NCBI GenBank assembly: GCA_023245475.1
Contig: JAHFKF010000067.1
Location: 1 to 7,150 of the forward strand
Reading direction: 5' to 3'
DNA length: 7,150 nucleotides
DNA from: Candidatus Levyibacteriota bacterium
GTDB taxonomy: Bacteria > Patescibacteriota > Microgenomatia > Levybacterales > UBA12049
Program-made: the position numbers and the translations under genes
In this document: positions 5,869-7,150 of the stretch, piece by piece
Layout of the letters: the number at the start of each line of letters is the position of its first letter
Position numbering within the stretch: the stretch's first letter is position 1
The notes under the pieces: generated by a model
Databases searched by the model: none
Told to the model about the DNA's origin: nothing
Seen by the model: only the letters and a program-made list of their open reading frames with translations

Positions 5869-5876
5869 CCCTCTCT

Positions 5877-6620
5877 ATGAATTACGAAATACTGAAACAC
5901 ATTCCTCCACATTTATTGCGTGAACAACGTACATATCCTTTCGCGGAGAGTTTGCAACCATATCCACCGTTAAATCAATCCCGCGTTGAAAATGATATTG
6001 CGAATATTCCTGTTCATCTGGTTCATGCTATGCCATTTGATACATCAGGAATATTTCAGGTAGTAACTGGTGAAAGGAAGTTTATAGCACAGATTGTTAA
6101 AGGTGAGAGTATGGCATTTATCGCTTCATTGCGAGTTGTGGCAGTAGATGATCCCAGATTTTTCATGGATGCACATATCCGTCGGCCTGGTGTATTTCAG
6201 GAATTATTAAAAGATTTCAATTTACCTTTTCTTCCTGATCTTCCCAAAGATGTCACACCGATCTCTTTTGATTTAATTGCCAAGGTGGATGATCGCCATC
6301 ATGATGGTTTTTACGCAAAAACCTTTGTCCCATGGGCAGTGCAAGCATTATCCCCATATCATCCGACGCATGCTCTTGCAGAATGGGAGCCACAATCAGA
6401 TAATCATGCAATCTTCTATAATGCTCTGGGGCAAGGAAAGAATCCTGTTGAAGCAGTCAAATCAACTTGGACACATGATATCTATACGCAGCTAGGGTTT
6501 GAACTTATACCTGCTATTGGTATTACTGATATGCGAACTCTACCTAGTCTAGGACAAACGAGAGTTTCACCTCATGATAATCCTCTTACTACAATTCACG
6601 CCATGTACAAAATAAAATAA
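5877..6620 (+). CDS. Hypothetical protein, 247 aa
   Basis: Not recognised. The product is soluble, with no signal peptide or hydrophobic segment long enough for a membrane. The N-terminal part is rich in Pro and aromatics (YPFAESLQPYPPLNQSR, 20-36). The middle is strand-like (VVTGERKFIAQIVKG, 62-76; SMAFIASLRVVAVDD, 78-92), and a His/Asp-rich loop VDDRHHDGFY lies at 137-146. The C-terminal third holds ALAEWEPQSDNHAIFYNAL (166-184), then VEAVKSTWTHDIYTQLGF (191-208). The sequence W...SDN...EA...TWT...LGF loosely recalls the end of a GNAT acyltransferase fold, but the acetyl-CoA loop is not evident, so no function is assigned. The start is fixed by the promoter 8 nt upstream. It is divergent from ung with a 62-bp shared control region, which alone does not imply a repair role. 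Confidence 0.75.
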   Translation: MNYEILKHIPPHLLREQRTYPFAESLQPYPPLNQSRVENDIANIPVHLVHAMPFDTSGIFQVVTGERKFIAQIVKGESMAFIASLRVVAVDDPRFFMDAHIRRPGVFQELLKDFNLPFLPDLPKDVTPISFDLIAKVDDRHHDGFYAKTFVPWAVQALSPYHPTHALAEWEPQSDNHAIFYNALGQGKNPVEAVKSTWTHDIYTQLGFELIPAIGITDMRTLPSLGQTRVSPHDNPLTTIHAMYKIK

Positions 6621-6656
6621 TAGCAACTCTAAAAATTAGGTAATATGCATGCATTG

Positions 6657-6665
6657 TGTTATAAT
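6657..6665 (+). promoter_or_regulatory. Extended -10 promoter of the RRM gene
   Basis: TGTTATAAT: hexamer at 6660-6665 with TGn. A 10-bp palindrome ATGCATGCAT (6645-6654) lies just upstream, in the -10/-35 spacer, and might be an operator. Transcription would begin near 6672, immediately before the first leader hairpin, giving a leader of about 170 nt. Confidence 0.5.
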
Positions 6666-6671
6666 AACTTT

Positions 6672-6840
6672 ATTGCAGATTGTATGCACATACATCTGCT
6701 TAGATTTTGATTTAGTTTTTCAAAGATAAAAGATACCTCAAATTTTCCACTCGTATCTTCTTGACAGGCGAAACCCATTCATCTTTGAGCAGATCTACGT
6801 GCTTACAATAGAGACAAATTTTACGAAAGGAGGCATACAT
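6672..6840 (+). promoter_or_regulatory. Long structured 5' leader of the RRM gene, possibly bistable
   Basis: Hairpin 1: GCAGA (6675-6679)/TCTGC (6695-6699) continues, past one bulged T, into TGTAT (6681-6685)/ATACA (6690-6694) with loop GCAC. Hairpin 2: TCAAAGAT (6720-6727) pairs perfectly with ATCTTTGA (6781-6788) and encloses a nested AAGATAC (6730-6736)/GTATCTT (6753-6759). In an alternative fold, 6784-6794 pairs with 6694-6704 over 11 positions (two G-U), which would break both hairpins. No known riboswitch class is recognised. The pairing is read directly; the switching role is inferred. The untranslated stretch 6621-6840 holds no gene. Confidence 0.45.
6826..6833 (+). promoter_or_regulatory. 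Strong Shine-Dalgarno site of the RRM gene
   Basis: AAAGGAGG ends 7 nt before the ATG at 6841, ideal spacing. It fixes the start at 6841 rather than at the upstream in-frame ATG or TTG-type codons near 6799. It is the only strong ribosome binding site in the window. Confidence 0.85.
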
Positions 6841-7098
6841 ATGACAAACAAATTATTTATAGGAAGTCTTGACTACTCAGTAACTGATTCTCAACTCGAA
6901 GAACTATTTTCAACCATTGGTAAGGTAATATCTGCAAAAGTAGTTGTTGATAGAGACACAGGACAAGGTAAAGGATTTGCTTTTATTGAAATGGAAACGG
7001 TCGAAGCGGCAAAAACAGCAATGAATAAACTTAACGGTACAGTGCTGATTGATCGTGCCATTGCAATCAAAGAAGCAAAACCACAAGTAGGAAGATAA
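6841..7098 (+). CDS. Single-RRM RNA-binding protein
   Basis: An 85-aa protein that is almost entirely one RNA recognition motif, the bacterial glycine-poor RBP type related to cyanobacterial Rbp proteins. These bind single-stranded RNA on a four-stranded sheet and are often linked to cold adaptation or mRNA handling. RNP2 is LFIGSL (5-10) and RNP1 is GKGFAFIE (43-50), with the RNA-stacking aromatics F6, F46 and F48 present. Helix 1 is DSQLEELFSTIG (16-27) and helix 2 is VEAAKTAMNKLNG (54-66). The tail is only about nine residues, KEAKPQVGR, without the Gly-rich extension of some relatives. The start is set by the strong ribosome binding site 7 nt upstream. Its long folded leader suggests post-transcriptional control, perhaps by temperature or by the protein itself. 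The stop is 1 nt from the next start codon. Confidence 0.95.
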   Translation: MTNKLFIGSLDYSVTDSQLEELFSTIGKVISAKVVVDRDTGQGKGFAFIEMETVEAAKTAMNKLNGTVLIDRAIAIKEAKPQVGR

Positions 7099-7099
7099 T

Positions 7100-7150
7100 A
7101 TGAACATATTATTCATCAGTAAGAATTCTCCATTTGAGAGTATTGGGGGT
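7100..7150 (+). CDS. Start of a probable GT-B glycosyltransferase (partial, runs off the edge)
   Basis: Seventeen open codons to the window edge read MNILFISKNSPFESIGG. A short hydrophobic first strand, then a loop ending in Ser-Ile-Gly-Gly, is the typical beginning of family 4 glycosyltransferases (GT-B fold), where the Gly-Gly loop shapes the nucleotide-sugar cleft. Such enzymes act at the cytoplasmic membrane face in polysaccharide or glycolipid synthesis. A possible ribosome binding site AGGAAG (7089-7094) lies inside the end of the RRM gene, 5 nt before the ATG, so the two are probably cotranscribed and translationally coupled. An inverted repeat ATAATATG-AA-CATATTAT (7095-7112) spans the junction and covers this start codon. 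Only the N-terminus is visible, so the family call is tentative. Confidence 0.55.
   Translation, partial: MNILFISKNSPFESIGG

Noticed and set aside
6761..6766. Perfect -35 hexamer TTGACA in the RRM leader
   Set aside because: No acceptable -10 lies 16-19 bp downstream, and the site is inside the folded leader. The extended -10 at 6657-6665 is the better promoter.

Overview
This is a low-GC (roughly 40% by eye) bacterial window. Genes are small and tightly packed, with near-consensus sigma70-type -10 boxes (TATAAT, often with an upstream TG) placed almost on top of the start codons. That compactness, the single-RRM RNA-binding protein and the large share of unrecognised small genes suggest a streamlined uncultivated lineage such as the Patescibacteria/CPR. 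This is an inference; no gene here fixes the taxonomy.

Layout. At the left edge a rightward gene seems to end at a rho-independent terminator (45-85), which abuts the 3' end of a leftward gene (84-1076) with TraB/TIKI-like motifs. A 260-bp intergenic region follows. It holds the first copy of a ~30-bp repeat and a hairpin-rich element. Next comes a small rightward gene (1337-1801) with His-Gly and Gln-Ala-Cys motifs like those of caspase/CHAT-type cysteine peptidases, then the second repeat copy, then a rightward dihydrofolate reductase/RibD-C family protein (1876-2472). A short leftward gene of unknown function (2618-2914) faces it.

Two leftward genes follow: a SulP-family anion transporter (2964-5054) and a family-1 uracil-DNA glycosylase (5149-5814). 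The transporter carries the usual STAS domain and then an extra C-terminal module resembling a nucleotidyltransferase. Divergent from ung is a rightward 247-aa protein of unknown function (5877-6620). The right edge has an RRM protein (6841-7098) with a long structured 5' leader and a strong Shine-Dalgarno sequence. It is coupled to the first 17 codons of a probable GT-B glycosyltransferase (7100 to the edge).

The genes do not form one pathway; most have their own promoter. The most unusual points are the SulP-STAS-nucleotidyltransferase fusion, the repeat-flanked mini caspase-like gene, the potentially bistable RRM leader, and the contrast between near-leaderless genes and the one gene with a long leader.
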